Assembly (NCBI RefSeq): GCF_004000435.1
Contig: NZ_RBVZ01000005.1
Span: forward strand, 1 to 64,000
DNA: 64,000 bases
DNA from: Alexandriicola marinus
GTDB lineage: Bacteria; Pseudomonadota; Alphaproteobacteria; Rhodobacterales; Rhodobacteraceae
Direction of reading: 5' to 3'
Shown piece after piece: positions 7,661-16,640 of the stretch (position 1 is its first letter; the number at the start of each line of letters is the position of its first letter). The notes under the pieces are model-generated. The model was not told the DNA's origin. It saw only the letters and a program-made list of their open reading frames with translations, and searched no databases. The position numbers and the translations under genes are program-made.

Positions 7661-8725
7661 CTATTCCTCCAGGCCAAGCATCGACCGGTTGGCCTGTCGA
7701 TCGGCGCCGGACTTGACGAAGTCGTCGAACGCGCGGTCCGAGACCCTGATGATATGATCGGCGATGAAGGCCGCGCCTTCTCGCGCCCCGTCTTCGGGAT
7801 TCTTGATGAAGCATTCCCATTCGAGCGTCGCCCAGCCGTCGAAACCATATGTCGAAAGCTTGGTGAAGATCGCGCCGAAATCGACCTGCCCATCGCCCGG
7901 ACTGCGGAACCGTCCGGCACGCTTGGACCACGGCATGAAGCCGCCATAGGCCCCGGATTTGCCATCGGGCCGGAACTCCGCGTCCTTGACGTGAAAGGCT
8001 CTTATCCGGTCGTGGTAGTGGTCGATGAACGCCAGGTAATCCAGCGCCTGCAAGACGAAGTGACTCGGATCGTACATGATATTCGCGCGCACATGTCCGT
8101 CAACCTTGTCGAGGAAGTATTCCCAGGAATGGCCATCATGCATGTCCTCGCTGGGGTGGATTTCATAGCAGATGTCCACCCCATGGGCATCGAAATCATT
8201 CAGAATGGGCACCCAGCGGGCCGCGAGTTCGGTAAAGGCTTCGTCCACCAAGCCCTCAGGCCATTGAGGGTAGGGATAGAGGTAGGGCCAAAGCAGGGAG
8301 CCGGGGAAGGTCGTGTGGGTCGTCAGGCCGGCGCGTCGCGAGGCGCGAGCGGCGTAGGAAAGCTGCTGTTCGGCCCAGGCGCGGCGCGCGGCGGGGTTGC
8401 CATGAACTTCCTTCGGCGCAAAGCTGTCCATGATCTGATCATGCGCCGGATGCACGGCAACCAGTTGGCCAGTGATGTGCGAGGCGAACTCGGTCAGGAC
8501 CAGACCGTGCTCTGCAAGCAGTCCGACGACCTCGTCCAGATAGGTTTCGCTTTCGGCGGCCTGCCGCATGTCGATCAGTCGTGTATCCCATGTCGGGATC
8601 TGCACTCCCTTGAAGCCCTTTTCGGCGGCCCATTTGGCGAGGCCAGGCAAGCTGTCATAGGGGGCTTGGTCAGCGGCGAATTGGGCCAGGAATACGGCTG
8701 GTCCCTTGATGGTCGTCATGGTCAT
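7661..8725 (-). CDS. sugar phosphate isomerase/epimerase-type TIM-barrel protein
   Basis: A 354-residue protein of the AP-endonuclease-2/xylose-isomerase-like TIM-barrel superfamily. Probable metal ligands are visible: Glu188 in CYEIHPSED, Asp219 and His222 in MYDPSHFVLQ, His245 in FHVKD, and the final TLEWE glutamate. Such proteins isomerise, epimerise or dehydrate keto-sugars and inososes. Its stop is 3 bp from the next gene and its start overlaps the SDR stop by 4 bp (8722-8725), so it is translationally coupled within the cyclitol operon. It differs from the IolE-type protein at 9531 by being longer and carrying different motifs; an inosose isomerase/epimerase role is plausible but unproven. 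Confidence 0.75.
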   Translation of the reverse strand: MTMTTIKGPAVFLAQFAADQAPYDSLPGLAKWAAEKGFKGVQIPTWDTRLIDMRQAAESETYLDEVVGLLAEHGLVLTEFASHITGQLVAVHPAHDQIMDSFAPKEVHGNPAARRAWAEQQLSYAARASRRAGLTTHTTFPGSLLWPYLYPYPQWPEGLVDEAFTELAARWVPILNDFDAHGVDICYEIHPSEDMHDGHSWEYFLDKVDGHVRANIMYDPSHFVLQALDYLAFIDHYHDRIRAFHVKDAEFRPDGKSGAYGGFMPWSKRAGRFRSPGDGQVDFGAIFTKLSTYGFDGWATLEWECFIKNPEDGAREGAAFIADHIIRVSDRAFDDFVKSGADRQANRSMLGLEE

Positions 8726-9534
8726 TCCGTGAGGGCCTTTTCTGGCACGGGCGCGTCGTCATAGGCGCCCCAGATGGACTGGTCGAAGTTGATGACGGCA
8801 CCGGTCATCATGCCGCTGTCGGGCGAGGCCATCCAGAGCACCGCGCGCGCGACCTCGGCGGGGTCGAGGATACGACCGAAGGGTTTGGTTGCCGCAACAC
8901 GGTCGATGAAGCCGGAATCACCGGTCTCCGACTCGACCAGCTTTCGTTCATGGTCGGAGTTCATCCAGCCGATACTCAGCTGATTGACGTGAATGCGGTT
9001 TCTCATCAGCGCGAAGCCCGCATGACGTGTCAGGGTGGCCAATGCGCCCTTTGAGACCGAGTAGGGGGCAAGGAACGGCTGGCCGGCATGTTCGGACATG
9101 GAGCCGATGTTCACGATCCGACCCTCGATGCCATCGCGGATCATGACCTTCGACGCGTCCTGTATCAGAAAGAACGGAGCCCGGGTGTTCACCGCGATCA
9201 TCCGGTCAAACAGGTCGGGGGTCGTGTTGAGCATGTTGCCACGGTCCGTCAGACCCGCGGCGTTGACCAGGATATCGACCCGGCCAAACGCCGCCACCGT
9301 CTGCGGGATGATCGTCCGGACGTCCTCGATATTTCCCAGGTCTGCCGAGACCATGCGCACATCGGTGCCGTGGTCGGCCTTGATCTGGTCCGCGACTTTC
9401 TCGCCTTTCTCCAGTCCGCGGCCGACGATCACGATTCCTGCCGCTCCCGCCTCTGCGAACAGGCGGGCAATGGCGGCGCCCAGTCCTTGCGTGCCGCCGG
9501 TGATCACCGCGACCTTGCCGTCTATCCGGTTCAT
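8722..9534 (-). CDS. short-chain dehydrogenase/reductase (SDR)
   Basis: A 270-residue classical SDR. The cofactor motif TGGTQGLGAA lies at residues 12-21, NAAG comes after the fourth strand, and the catalytic Ser...Tyr-x-x-x-Lys is seen as NIGSMSEHAG then PYSVSKGAL. It has a usual SDR length with a short C-terminal extension (AYDDAPVPEKALTE). It overlaps the genes on both sides by 4 bp, so it is tightly coupled in the iolD-led operon. By context it probably oxidises or reduces a cyclitol, sugar acid or related hydroxyl. The substrate is unknown. Confidence 0.8.
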   Translation of the reverse strand: MNRIDGKVAVITGGTQGLGAAIARLFAEAGAAGIVIVGRGLEKGEKVADQIKADHGTDVRMVSADLGNIEDVRTIIPQTVAAFGRVDILVNAAGLTDRGNMLNTTPDLFDRMIAVNTRAPFFLIQDASKVMIRDGIEGRIVNIGSMSEHAGQPFLAPYSVSKGALATLTRHAGFALMRNRIHVNQLSIGWMNSDHERKLVESETGDSGFIDRVAATKPFGRILDPAEVARAVLWMASPDSGMMTGAVINFDQSIWGAYDDAPVPEKALTE

Positions 9535-10424
9535 GCCTCCACCTCGTATCCTGCCGCATCCATCACGCGTTTCAATTCTGCCCGGCCCTTGATGGCCATC
9601 TCAAGAGGCGGACTCACTTTTGGATCTTGTTCCGCCTCGATGACGAACCAACCTTCGTAGCCCTTCTGCGCAAGCGCCCTGACGATTGCTTCGAAGTCGA
9701 GCGAGCCATCGCCAGGCACAGTGAACGCCCCCTTGATGACCGCGTCGAGAAAGCTCTCGCGGGTGCGATCGAGGCCATCTGTCACGTCCCGCCGAATGTC
9801 CTTCGTGTGGACATGTGCGATGCGGGAATGGTGGTTCTCGATGACCCGAAGGTTGTCGCCGCCCGCGAAGGCCATGTGCCCGGCATCGAACAACAGCGGC
9901 ACGCTGGAATGCTTCATGAAGAGGTCCAGCTCCGCTTCGGTCTCGACGACCGCTGCCATGTGGTGGTGGTATGCGATTGGCATGCCCTGCTTGGCTGACC
10001 AGTCCGCGAAGTCACTGACTTTGCGACCATAGGCGGCCATCTCGACCTCGGAGATCACGGGCTTTCGGGAAAGGGGCGTGTTGCGTTCGCCCTGTACCGA
10101 TCGCGCGACTTCACCGTAGACGATGCAGGGCGCCCCCGCCGCGACGAAGAAGGCGTGTTGAGCCGCGATCCTGTCCTTCTCCGCCTCGATGTCTCCGTCA
10201 AGCAGCATCCCCGAAAACCAGCCTCCGCAGACAGAAATCCCATGGCGGGCAAGGATGGGGCCAAGCTGCGCCATGTCCATCGGGAAACGCCGGCCCGTTT
10301 CCATCCCCGTCAATCCCGCTTCCGCGGCCTGCCTCAGGCATTCATCCAGCGATACGTCATCAGACAATTCGGCGAGGTCGTCATTCCACCACGCAATCGG
10401 CGCTATTCCGAGTTTCGCCTTCAT
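9531..10424 (-). CDS. iolE: myo-inosose-2 dehydratase (IolE family)
   Basis: A 297-residue TIM-barrel protein with IolE hallmarks: LGIAPIAWWNDDLAELSDD at the N-terminus, GLTGMETGRRFP, CIVYGEVARSVQG, LLFDAGHMAFAGG and the metal-binding HVHTKDIR. IolE dehydrates scyllo-inosose to 3D-(3,5/4)-trihydroxycyclohexane-1,2-dione in inositol catabolism. It starts 3 bp after the iolD stop and overlaps the SDR gene by 4 bp. Length and motifs are as in the family. It supports the view that this locus degrades an inositol or a derivative that enters at the inosose stage. Confidence 0.85.
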   Translation of the reverse strand: MKAKLGIAPIAWWNDDLAELSDDVSLDECLRQAAEAGLTGMETGRRFPMDMAQLGPILARHGISVCGGWFSGMLLDGDIEAEKDRIAAQHAFFVAAGAPCIVYGEVARSVQGERNTPLSRKPVISEVEMAAYGRKVSDFADWSAKQGMPIAYHHHMAAVVETEAELDLFMKHSSVPLLFDAGHMAFAGGDNLRVIENHHSRIAHVHTKDIRRDVTDGLDRTRESFLDAVIKGAFTVPGDGSLDFEAIVRALAQKGYEGWFVIEAEQDPKVSPPLEMAIKGRAELKRVMDAAGYEVEA

Positions 10425-10427
10425 GTC

Positions 10428-12302
10428 TCACACCCCGCGCCGCTGCTTGCTGCGGAAATCTTCCTGCCCCTCCCGAGCCTTGCGGATGCTTTCGCGGTCG
10501 TTGATCTCGGGGACGCCGACGTACCAGTCAGCGCCGCCGGGGGTCCAGGTGTAGGCGTCCGAGTTGATGACGAGCACAGTCGTCCGGTCGGTGCCCTGCG
10601 CCCATTCCATCGCGGCTTCGAGGTCGGCCAGGCTGTCGCAGTGGCGCGCCTCGGCGCCCATTGCGCGGGCGTGGGCGGCAAAATCGACGTGGAGCGGGTT
10701 GTCGCGGTTCAGCACGCGGCTGTCCTTCAGGAGGTTGTTGAAACCGGGCACGCCCATGCCTGTCTGGAGACGGTTGATGACGCCGAACCCGCCGTTGTCG
10801 CAGACGACGACAATCATCTTGTGGCCGGACAGAACGGTCGAATAGATATCCGAATTCATCATCATGTAGCTGCCGTCGCCGACCATGACGATCGGCACGC
10901 CGTCCTGCGTTCCGTCCGGTCCGGCCTTGGCCATTGCGTGCCCCCAGCCACCGGCGATCTCGTAGCCCATGCAGGAAAAGCCGAACTCGAGATCGTAGGT
11001 GTTGGGCGCCTTCACCCGCCAGTTCTTTGCGGTCTCGCCGGGCAGGCCGCCGGCTGCGGTGACCATCGTATCCTCGGGCCGGGCCATCCTGTTCACCACG
11101 CCGATGACCTGTGCGTAGGTCGGGATGGCGGCGTTGGTGGGCGCCTGACCCTTGTCCAGCTCGGCGTTCCAGTCGGCATAGAGTTTCTGTGCGCGCGCCA
11201 TCTGGGCGGGATCACAGGTCCAGTCGCCGAGGGCCTCGTCGATCTCGCGCAGGGCCTCCAGAGCGTCGCCGACGACTGGCTGGGCGAAATGCTTGGAGGC
11301 ATCGAAGCGCGCCGCGTTGATGTTCAGGAACTTTGTGTCTGGGGCGAAGGTCGTCCAGGATCCGGTTGTGAAATCCTGCATCCGGGTGCCGACGGCGATG
11401 ACCAGGTCAGCCGTCTCGGCAAGCACCTTCGACGCATCGGTGCCTTCGATGCCCATGGCGCCGGTATAGGCCGGGTGGTCATGCACGACACCGCCCTTGC
11501 CAGCGATCGTCTCGGTAAAGGGGATGCCGCGGCGGGTCGCGAAATCGGCGAGGACATCGTTCGCGCCGGAATAGCGCACGCCGCCGCCTGCGATGATGAG
11601 GGGCGTCTTGGCCGTCTTGAGCAGTTCGACGGCCTTGGAGATCTCTTCGCGCGACGGGCGCGGGCGCGGGATCGTCCAGACCTTCTTGGTAAAGAAGCTT
11701 TCGGGATAATCGTAGGCGATCTCCTGGATGTCCTGCGGCAGGCCGATGAACGCCGGGCCGCAATCGGCAGGGTCGAGCATGGTCGAAATGGCCTGGGGCA
11801 GGGAGGACAGGATCTGGGCGGGATGCACGATCCGGTCCCAGAACCGCGACACGGCGCGGAATCCGTCATTCACCGTGGTCGAGGGGCTGCCGAAATGCTC
11901 GACCTGTTGCAACACGGGATCGGGCAGGCGGTTGACGAAGGTGTCTCCGGACAGCAGCAGAACCGGCAGGCGGTTGGCATGGGCAACACCGGCGGCGGTG
12001 ATCATGTTGGTCGCGCCCGGCCCGACCGAGGACGTGGCGATCATGATCTGTCGGCGCAGTTTCGCCTTGGCAAAACCGATGGCCGCCAGGGCCATCGACT
12101 GTTCGTTCTGACCGCGCCAGGTCGGAAGCTGGTCCTGCACCTGTTCCAGCGCCTCTGACAGGCAGGTGACGTTGCCATGGCCGAAGATACCGAACACCCC
12201 GGCAAAAAGCGGGACTTCCTCGCCTTCGATCTCGGTGAACTGGTTGCACAGGTAACGCACCAGCGCCTGTGCCATGGTAAGCCGAACGGTTTTGCCTGAC
12301 AT
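10428..12302 (-). CDS. iolD: 3D-(3,5/4)-trihydroxycyclohexane-1,2-dione acylhydrolase (IolD)
   Basis: A 624-residue thiamine-diphosphate enzyme, the usual IolD length. It starts MSGKTVRLTMAQALVRYL and continues with FGIFGHGNVTCLSEAL, typical of IolD. The central domain follows, and the C-terminal ThDP-binding motif runs from GDGSYMMMNSDIYST to CDNGGFGVINRLQ. IolD opens the ring of trihydroxycyclohexanedione to 5-deoxy-D-glucuronate. The ATG at 12302 is preceded by GGAGGAAACAA, a strong ribosome-binding site; longer starts are rejected. It is the first gene of the minus arm and is divergent to iolG across a 99-bp promoter region with a perfect GCAATGATCATTGC palindrome. Confidence 0.9.
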   Translation of the reverse strand: MSGKTVRLTMAQALVRYLCNQFTEIEGEEVPLFAGVFGIFGHGNVTCLSEALEQVQDQLPTWRGQNEQSMALAAIGFAKAKLRRQIMIATSSVGPGATNMITAAGVAHANRLPVLLLSGDTFVNRLPDPVLQQVEHFGSPSTTVNDGFRAVSRFWDRIVHPAQILSSLPQAISTMLDPADCGPAFIGLPQDIQEIAYDYPESFFTKKVWTIPRPRPSREEISKAVELLKTAKTPLIIAGGGVRYSGANDVLADFATRRGIPFTETIAGKGGVVHDHPAYTGAMGIEGTDASKVLAETADLVIAVGTRMQDFTTGSWTTFAPDTKFLNINAARFDASKHFAQPVVGDALEALREIDEALGDWTCDPAQMARAQKLYADWNAELDKGQAPTNAAIPTYAQVIGVVNRMARPEDTMVTAAGGLPGETAKNWRVKAPNTYDLEFGFSCMGYEIAGGWGHAMAKAGPDGTQDGVPIVMVGDGSYMMMNSDIYSTVLSGHKMIVVVCDNGGFGVINRLQTGMGVPGFNNLLKDSRVLNRDNPLHVDFAAHARAMGAEARHCDSLADLEAAMEWAQGTDRTTVLVINSDAYTWTPGGADWYVGVPEINDRESIRKAREGQEDFRSKQRRGV

Positions 12303-12347
12303 TTGTTTCCTCCCGATGACGGATTCTCCTCGTGTTGGAAATGTATA

Positions 12348-12376
12348 TTGACATCCCGCCCTTGATGCAATGATCA
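12348..12376 (+). promoter_or_regulatory. candidate promoter of iolG
   Basis: TTGACA (12348-12353) is followed after 17 bases by TGATCA (12371-12376), which overlaps the palindrome GCAATGATCATTGC. The -10 match is weak, but the placement fits a promoter for the plus-strand iolG operon whose -10 element is covered by the operator. The spacing to the iolG start is about 25 bases. Confidence 0.4.
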
Positions 12377-12380
12377 TTGC
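12367..12380. promoter_or_regulatory. operator candidate 1 (GCAA-N6-TTGC), iolD/iolG divergent promoter
   Basis: GCAATGATCATTGC is a perfect 14-bp palindrome in the 99-bp gap between the divergent iolD and iolG genes. Near-identical sequences occur before the RpiR-type regulator gene (17757) and before the ABC transporter operon (18748). This is the pattern expected for the binding site of the locus regulator. Confidence 0.65.
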
Positions 12381-12401
12381 GAAAAGGTAAGGGAGGAGCC
12401 G

Positions 12402-13409
12402 ATGGTTCGCATAGCCGTGCTTGGCTGTGGCAGGATTGGTCGCATGCATGCCGAGAATATCGCCGCACATCCGCGTGCGGAACTGGCGGGTGTCTTTGAC
12501 GTCGTGGACGCGGCCGCGTCTTCAGTGGCGGCCACGCTGAATGCCACCAAATTCGCATCTGCGGCGGAGGTGTTCGGCTCGCCGGAGGTGGACGCGGTCC
12601 TGATCGCGACCTCGACACCCACCCACGCAGATTTCATCGAAGAGGCAGTGGCAGCCGGGAAACCGACCCTTTGTGAAAAGCCGATCGATTTGTCTCTGGC
12701 CCGGGTCGCGGCCTGTGCCGACGCCATCAAAGGGACGACCGTGCCGATCATGCTCGGTTTTGTGCGCCGCTTCGACAAGGGGCACAGCGGCGTGCGGCAG
12801 GCGATCGAAGCCGGGCAAATCGGCGAGCTTCACCAAGTGACCATTACCTCTCGCGACCCGGGAATGGCGCCCGACGCCTATATCGAAACATCGGGCGGGA
12901 TTTTCCGCGACATGACCATCCATGACTTCGACATGGCCAGGTTCATCGTCGGGGAAGAATTTAAGACGGTCAACGCGGTCGGAGCGCGACTTGTCGATCC
13001 TGTCCTGATGGAGCGCTGCGACGACTACGATACTGTGACCGTTGTCCTGACCACGGCCAGCGGCAAGCAATGCGTGATCAGCAACTCGCGCCGCGCAGTC
13101 TATGGTTATGATCAGCGGGTCGAAGCCTTCGGCTCGGAGGGCATGGCGATCTCCGAGAATCAAAGCGATGGCAACACGCGGCTCTATGCCGCCGCCTACA
13201 CGGATCAGAAGGCGCCGCTTCTGAACTTTTTCATCGAGAGATATGCCCAGGCGTTCTCGAGCGAGATCGACGCCTTTGTTGAAGTGGTTGAGAAGGGCGC
13301 CCCCGTGCCGGTCGGCTTTCATGATGGGCAAAAGGCGCTCGCCCTGGCCGAGGCCGCAATCCTGTCGGTCCGCGAGGGCCGTCCCATTGCCTTGAGCGAA
13401 GTGGAGTAG
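12402..13409 (+). CDS. iolG: inositol 2-dehydrogenase (IolG, Gfo/Idh/MocA family)
   Basis: A 335-residue NAD-dependent dehydrogenase, the normal length for bacterial IolG. It has VLGCGRIGRMHAENI (GxGxxG, residues 7-20), LCEKPIDL with catalytic Lys93, and the catalytic pair Asp170/His174 in RDMTIHDFDMARF. MLGFVRRFD is typical of IolG-type members. It oxidises myo-inositol (or an isomer) to an inosose, which IolE and IolD of the opposite arm would use. GGGAGGAGCCG precedes the ATG. It is the first gene of the plus arm; the next gene begins 4 bp after its stop. Confidence 0.8.
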   Translation: MVRIAVLGCGRIGRMHAENIAAHPRAELAGVFDVVDAAASSVAATLNATKFASAAEVFGSPEVDAVLIATSTPTHADFIEEAVAAGKPTLCEKPIDLSLARVAACADAIKGTTVPIMLGFVRRFDKGHSGVRQAIEAGQIGELHQVTITSRDPGMAPDAYIETSGGIFRDMTIHDFDMARFIVGEEFKTVNAVGARLVDPVLMERCDDYDTVTVVLTTASGKQCVISNSRRAVYGYDQRVEAFGSEGMAISENQSDGNTRLYAAAYTDQKAPLLNFFIERYAQAFSSEIDAFVEVVEKGAPVPVGFHDGQKALALAEAAILSVREGRPIALSEVE

Positions 13410-13413
13410 ACGC

Positions 13414-14844
13414 ATGTATTCGAACTTTGGTTGCTTCATCGGTGGGTCCTGGCGGGCGGGCTCTGCCCCGTTCGAGGTCGCCTCGCCCGTGACTGAAAAG
13501 GCATTGGGCACCGTCGCGGGCGCTGCGGCAGATGATACGCGGGCGGCCTTGGAGGCTGCGGCGGGGGCACTTGCACCGCTCCGCGAGATGGGCGGCTTTG
13601 CCAGGGCCGACGCGCTGCACAGGATCGCCGACGCGATGATTGCCCGGGCCGACGAGGCGCAGCGCATGATCTCGACCGAAACCGGCAAGCCCCTTGCCCA
13701 GTCCGGCCGGGAATGGGGCCTCGCCTGCGACCAGTTCCGCTGGTACGCCGAAGAGGCGCGGCGGATATACGGCCGCATCGTGCCGTCCCGGGTGCCGGGT
13801 GGCCGGTTTGAAATCACCCGCGAGCCTGTCGGTATCGTCGGAGCCTTCACGGCCTGGAATTTTCCTGCCGCCCTCCCAGCCCGAAAGCTCGCGCCCGCCC
13901 TCGCGGCGGGATGCCCGGTGGTTCTGCGTCCTTCCTCGCAGACCCCGGGCGTGGCGATGATCATGGTGGACTGCATTCGCGCAGGCGGATTGCCGGATGG
14001 CGCGGTGAACCTGGTCGCCGGGTCCACTTCCGACACATATGGGCCGATCATGGCTGACACGCGCGTCCGCAAAGTCTCTCTGACCGGTTCGACCCGGGTG
14101 GGGCAGCAGATGATCCGCGACGCCGCCGAGACGGTCAAGAAGGTGTCGATGGAACTGGGCGGCAATGCGCCCTTCATCCTGTTCGACGATGCCGATCTCG
14201 AGGCGGCACTCGATGCCACCGTGCCAACCAAGTTTGCCAACTGCGGACAGGTTTGCGTGACGCCGGACCGCTTCTTCATTCACGAGAGCCTGCACGATGC
14301 CTTTGTCGACGGTTTCGTGGCGCGCGCGGAGAAGATCAGACTGGGCGACGGGCTGGACGAGAGCGTGACCATGGGCCCGCTGATCAACGGCGGCCGTCTG
14401 GACGAGATCGACTCCATCGTGCAGGACGCCGTGAGGTCGGGCGCAGAGGTTGCCACCGGTGGCAAGCGGGCATCAGGCTTCAACGAAGGGCATTTCTACG
14501 AGCCGACGGTGCTGACCGGGGTCACTGACGACATGCGTGTTCATGCCGAGGAAAACTTTGGCCCCATCGCAGCGATCACCAGCTTCCGGGACGAGGACGA
14601 GGCGCTGGCCCGCGCCAATGCCAGCGACATGGGCCTTTCGGCCTATGCCTTCACCGCCAACCCGGACCGGGCGCGGCGGGTGGTGTCGTCTCTCAAGGCC
14701 GGGATGGTGGGCATCAATTCCTTTGCGCTGGCCGCTTCCGAGGCGCCGTTCGGCGGGACCAACCATTCTGGAATGGGTCGGGAAGGCGGGCCGGAGGGGA
14801 TCGAGGATTACCTCGACACCAAGCTCGCTCAGATCGTCTTCTGA
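13414..14844 (+). CDS. NAD(P)-dependent aldehyde dehydrogenase (succinate-semialdehyde dehydrogenase-like)
   Basis: A 476-residue aldehyde dehydrogenase with catalytic Glu247 in MELGGNAP and catalytic Cys281 in NCGQVCVTPDRFF; the C-terminus ends EDYLDTKLAQIVF as in SSADH-like members. An oddity is the cofactor-binding K-P-S/A motif, which reads VVLRPSSQTPG here: an arginine (172) takes the place of the lysine that usually contacts the NAD(P) ribose. By context the aldehyde is probably a sugar-acid aldehyde of the cyclitol route, such as 5-deoxyglucuronate from IolD; this is inference. It sits between iolG and the aldolase gene and is spaced by only a few bases. Confidence 0.85.
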   Translation: MYSNFGCFIGGSWRAGSAPFEVASPVTEKALGTVAGAAADDTRAALEAAAGALAPLREMGGFARADALHRIADAMIARADEAQRMISTETGKPLAQSGREWGLACDQFRWYAEEARRIYGRIVPSRVPGGRFEITREPVGIVGAFTAWNFPAALPARKLAPALAAGCPVVLRPSSQTPGVAMIMVDCIRAGGLPDGAVNLVAGSTSDTYGPIMADTRVRKVSLTGSTRVGQQMIRDAAETVKKVSMELGGNAPFILFDDADLEAALDATVPTKFANCGQVCVTPDRFFIHESLHDAFVDGFVARAEKIRLGDGLDESVTMGPLINGGRLDEIDSIVQDAVRSGAEVATGGKRASGFNEGHFYEPTVLTGVTDDMRVHAEENFGPIAAITSFRDEDEALARANASDMGLSAYAFTANPDRARRVVSSLKAGMVGINSFALAASEAPFGGTNHSGMGREGGPEGIEDYLDTKLAQIVF

Positions 14845-14856
14845 GGAGGTGCGCCA

Positions 14857-15666
14857 ATGATCTCGAACAAGGTCAAGGACCTCTGGCGTGACGGCAAGCC
14901 GGTCCTGCATGGCTGGCTGTCCATCGGCAACCCCTTTACCGCCGAAATCATGGCCGCTCAGGGCTATGACGCGATCTCGGTCGATTGGCAGCACGGCGCG
15001 CTCGACTACGCCAGCCTCCTGCCGATGTTTCAGGCGATGCGCGCCTCGGGCGTGGTCGTCGGTGCCCGCGTGCCGTGGCTGGACCCGGGCCCTATCATGA
15101 AGGCACTGGACGCCGGTGCGATGCAGATCATTTGCCCGATGGTCAACACCGCGGAGGATGCGGCACGCTTTGTCAGTTACCTGCGATACCCGCCTTTGGG
15201 CCAGCGCAGTTTCGGCCCGACGCGGGCGGCTTACGCGCAAGGGGCTGGGATCGCCGAAGAGGCCAACGACCGGATCATCGGCTGGGCCATGGTCGAGACG
15301 CAAGCCGCGATGGACAATCTCGACTCCATCGCCGCGACACCGGGATTGGACGGGATCTATGTAGGCCCGGCAGACCTGACGTTTTCGCTGCATGGCGGCA
15401 AGTATCCGCCCGGGTTCGACCGCGAGGAACCAGAGATGATCGAGGCGCTGCAGGCAATCGTCGCTGCGTGCCGTCGAAACGGCATCCGCGCTGCGCTGCA
15501 TTGCGGAACGGCAGAATATGCTGCCCGTGCGATCGGATGGGGTTTCGATATGACCACGGTGTCCGGCGATACTCGGCTTCTGGCCGGTGCGGCTTCTGCT
15601 TCGGTAAAGGCATTCCGTGAGGCGACCGGGGGCGCGAAAGTGGCCATGCACAAAGGGGGCTACTGA
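14857..15666 (+). CDS. HpcH/HpaI-family class II aldolase
   Basis: A 269-residue protein of the HpcH/HpaI aldolase/citrate lyase family. The active-site residues of HpcH are all recognisable: Asp43 and His46 in SVDWQHGALD, Arg71 in GARVPW, and metal ligands Glu147 (MVETQAAM) and Asp173 (GPADLTF). These enzymes cleave 2-keto-3-deoxy or 2-keto-3-hydroxy acids to pyruvate or hydroxypyruvate plus an aldehyde, with a divalent metal. GAGGAGGTG lies ahead of the ATG. Its stop overlaps the next start (TGATG), and that next gene is a 2-hydroxyacid dehydrogenase, which fits a role in releasing a 2-keto acid. The true substrate is unknown. Confidence 0.85.
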   Translation: MISNKVKDLWRDGKPVLHGWLSIGNPFTAEIMAAQGYDAISVDWQHGALDYASLLPMFQAMRASGVVVGARVPWLDPGPIMKALDAGAMQIICPMVNTAEDAARFVSYLRYPPLGQRSFGPTRAAYAQGAGIAEEANDRIIGWAMVETQAAMDNLDSIAATPGLDGIYVGPADLTFSLHGGKYPPGFDREEPEMIEALQAIVAACRRNGIRAALHCGTAEYAARAIGWGFDMTTVSGDTRLLAGAASASVKAFREATGGAKVAMHKGGY

Positions 15667-16640
15667 TGCCCCATGTTCTCGTGGCCGGCAAGTTGCATCC
15701 CAAGGGGCGGGCTCTGCTCGACACCGCGCCGGGCGTGACGGTGCGCTACATCGATGAAATCAGCGAAGAAAGCTATTCTCCCTACATCAGTGAGGCCGAT
15801 GCGCTGCTGATCCGGACCCAGCCGTTGAGCGCTCGGACAATCGCGCAGGGTGGACGGCTGCGTATCGTGTCACGCCACGGTGTCGGCTATGACGCGGTCG
15901 ACGTGGATGCGCTGAGCGCACAGGGTATCGCACTGGCGGTCTGCGGCGACGTCAATTCATACTCGGTCGCCGAACATGCCTGCATGATGATCCTGGCCGC
16001 CTCCAAACGCGCCGTGCGGGCAGATGGCTCTGTGCGGATCGGGCCCTGGGGCTGGCGCAATAGCCTGGAAAGCCAGGACCTGCGCGGTCGGAACCTGCTG
16101 ATCCTTGGCTTTGGCCGGATCGGGCAGCATACGGCGACCATGATGGGCGGTTTCGGCATGACGATCCGGGCCTTTGATCCCTATCTGGCGTCCCAGGGAT
16201 GGCCTGCAGGGCAGGTCGCATGCGCGGCGAACCTGTCCGAGGCCCTTGCATGGGCAGATGTGATTTCCGTCAGTGCGCCCAAAGGGGCCCGCCCGCTGAT
16301 CGGCGCGGCGGAATTTGAGCAGATGAAACCCGGCGTCGTGGTTGTCAACACCGCGCGCGGAGGCATCATGGACGAGGCGGCACTGATCGACGCGCTCCGG
16401 TCCGGCAAGGTCGGAGCGGCAGGGCTCGATGTCTTCGAGACCGAGCCCTTGCCCGAGACTCATCCCCTCAGGGACTTCACACAGGTGATCCTGTCGCCCC
16501 ATATCGCGGGCGTGACCGAAGGCGCTTCAGAGCGGATGGCCATCGGGTCGGCCCAGAACATCCTCGATTTCTTCAGCGGAACGATCAGCCCAGACCTGGT
16601 CGTCAACGGGAACGCGCTGCACCATGTCCAGGAAACCTGA
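15666..16640 (+). CDS. D-isomer-specific 2-hydroxyacid dehydrogenase (phosphoglycerate dehydrogenase-like)
   Basis: A 324-residue NAD-dependent enzyme. The Rossmann motif LGFGRIGQHTA lies at residues 147-157. The catalytic triad is visible: Arg231 in NTARGGIMDE, Glu260 in DVFETEPLPETHPL and His279 in SPHIAG. It lacks the C-terminal regulatory ACT domain of biosynthetic SerA enzymes, so it is more likely a catabolic hydroxypyruvate/glyoxylate reductase or sugar-acid dehydrogenase. It overlaps the aldolase gene by one base and the following Gfo/Idh gene by 17 bp. This coupling to the aldolase suggests it reduces the 2-keto acid that the aldolase releases. Confidence 0.8.
   Translation: MPHVLVAGKLHPKGRALLDTAPGVTVRYIDEISEESYSPYISEADALLIRTQPLSARTIAQGGRLRIVSRHGVGYDAVDVDALSAQGIALAVCGDVNSYSVAEHACMMILAASKRAVRADGSVRIGPWGWRNSLESQDLRGRNLLILGFGRIGQHTATMMGGFGMTIRAFDPYLASQGWPAGQVACAANLSEALAWADVISVSAPKGARPLIGAAEFEQMKPGVVVVNTARGGIMDEAALIDALRSGKVGAAGLDVFETEPLPETHPLRDFTQVILSPHIAGVTEGASERMAIGSAQNILDFFSGTISPDLVVNGNALHHVQET

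Noticed and set aside
10155-12158. Long open frame on the plus strand opposite iolD
   Set aside because: It lies entirely antisense to a recognisable ThDP enzyme, is rich in Arg, Gly and His, and shows no motif. GC-rich DNA keeps the antisense frame open.
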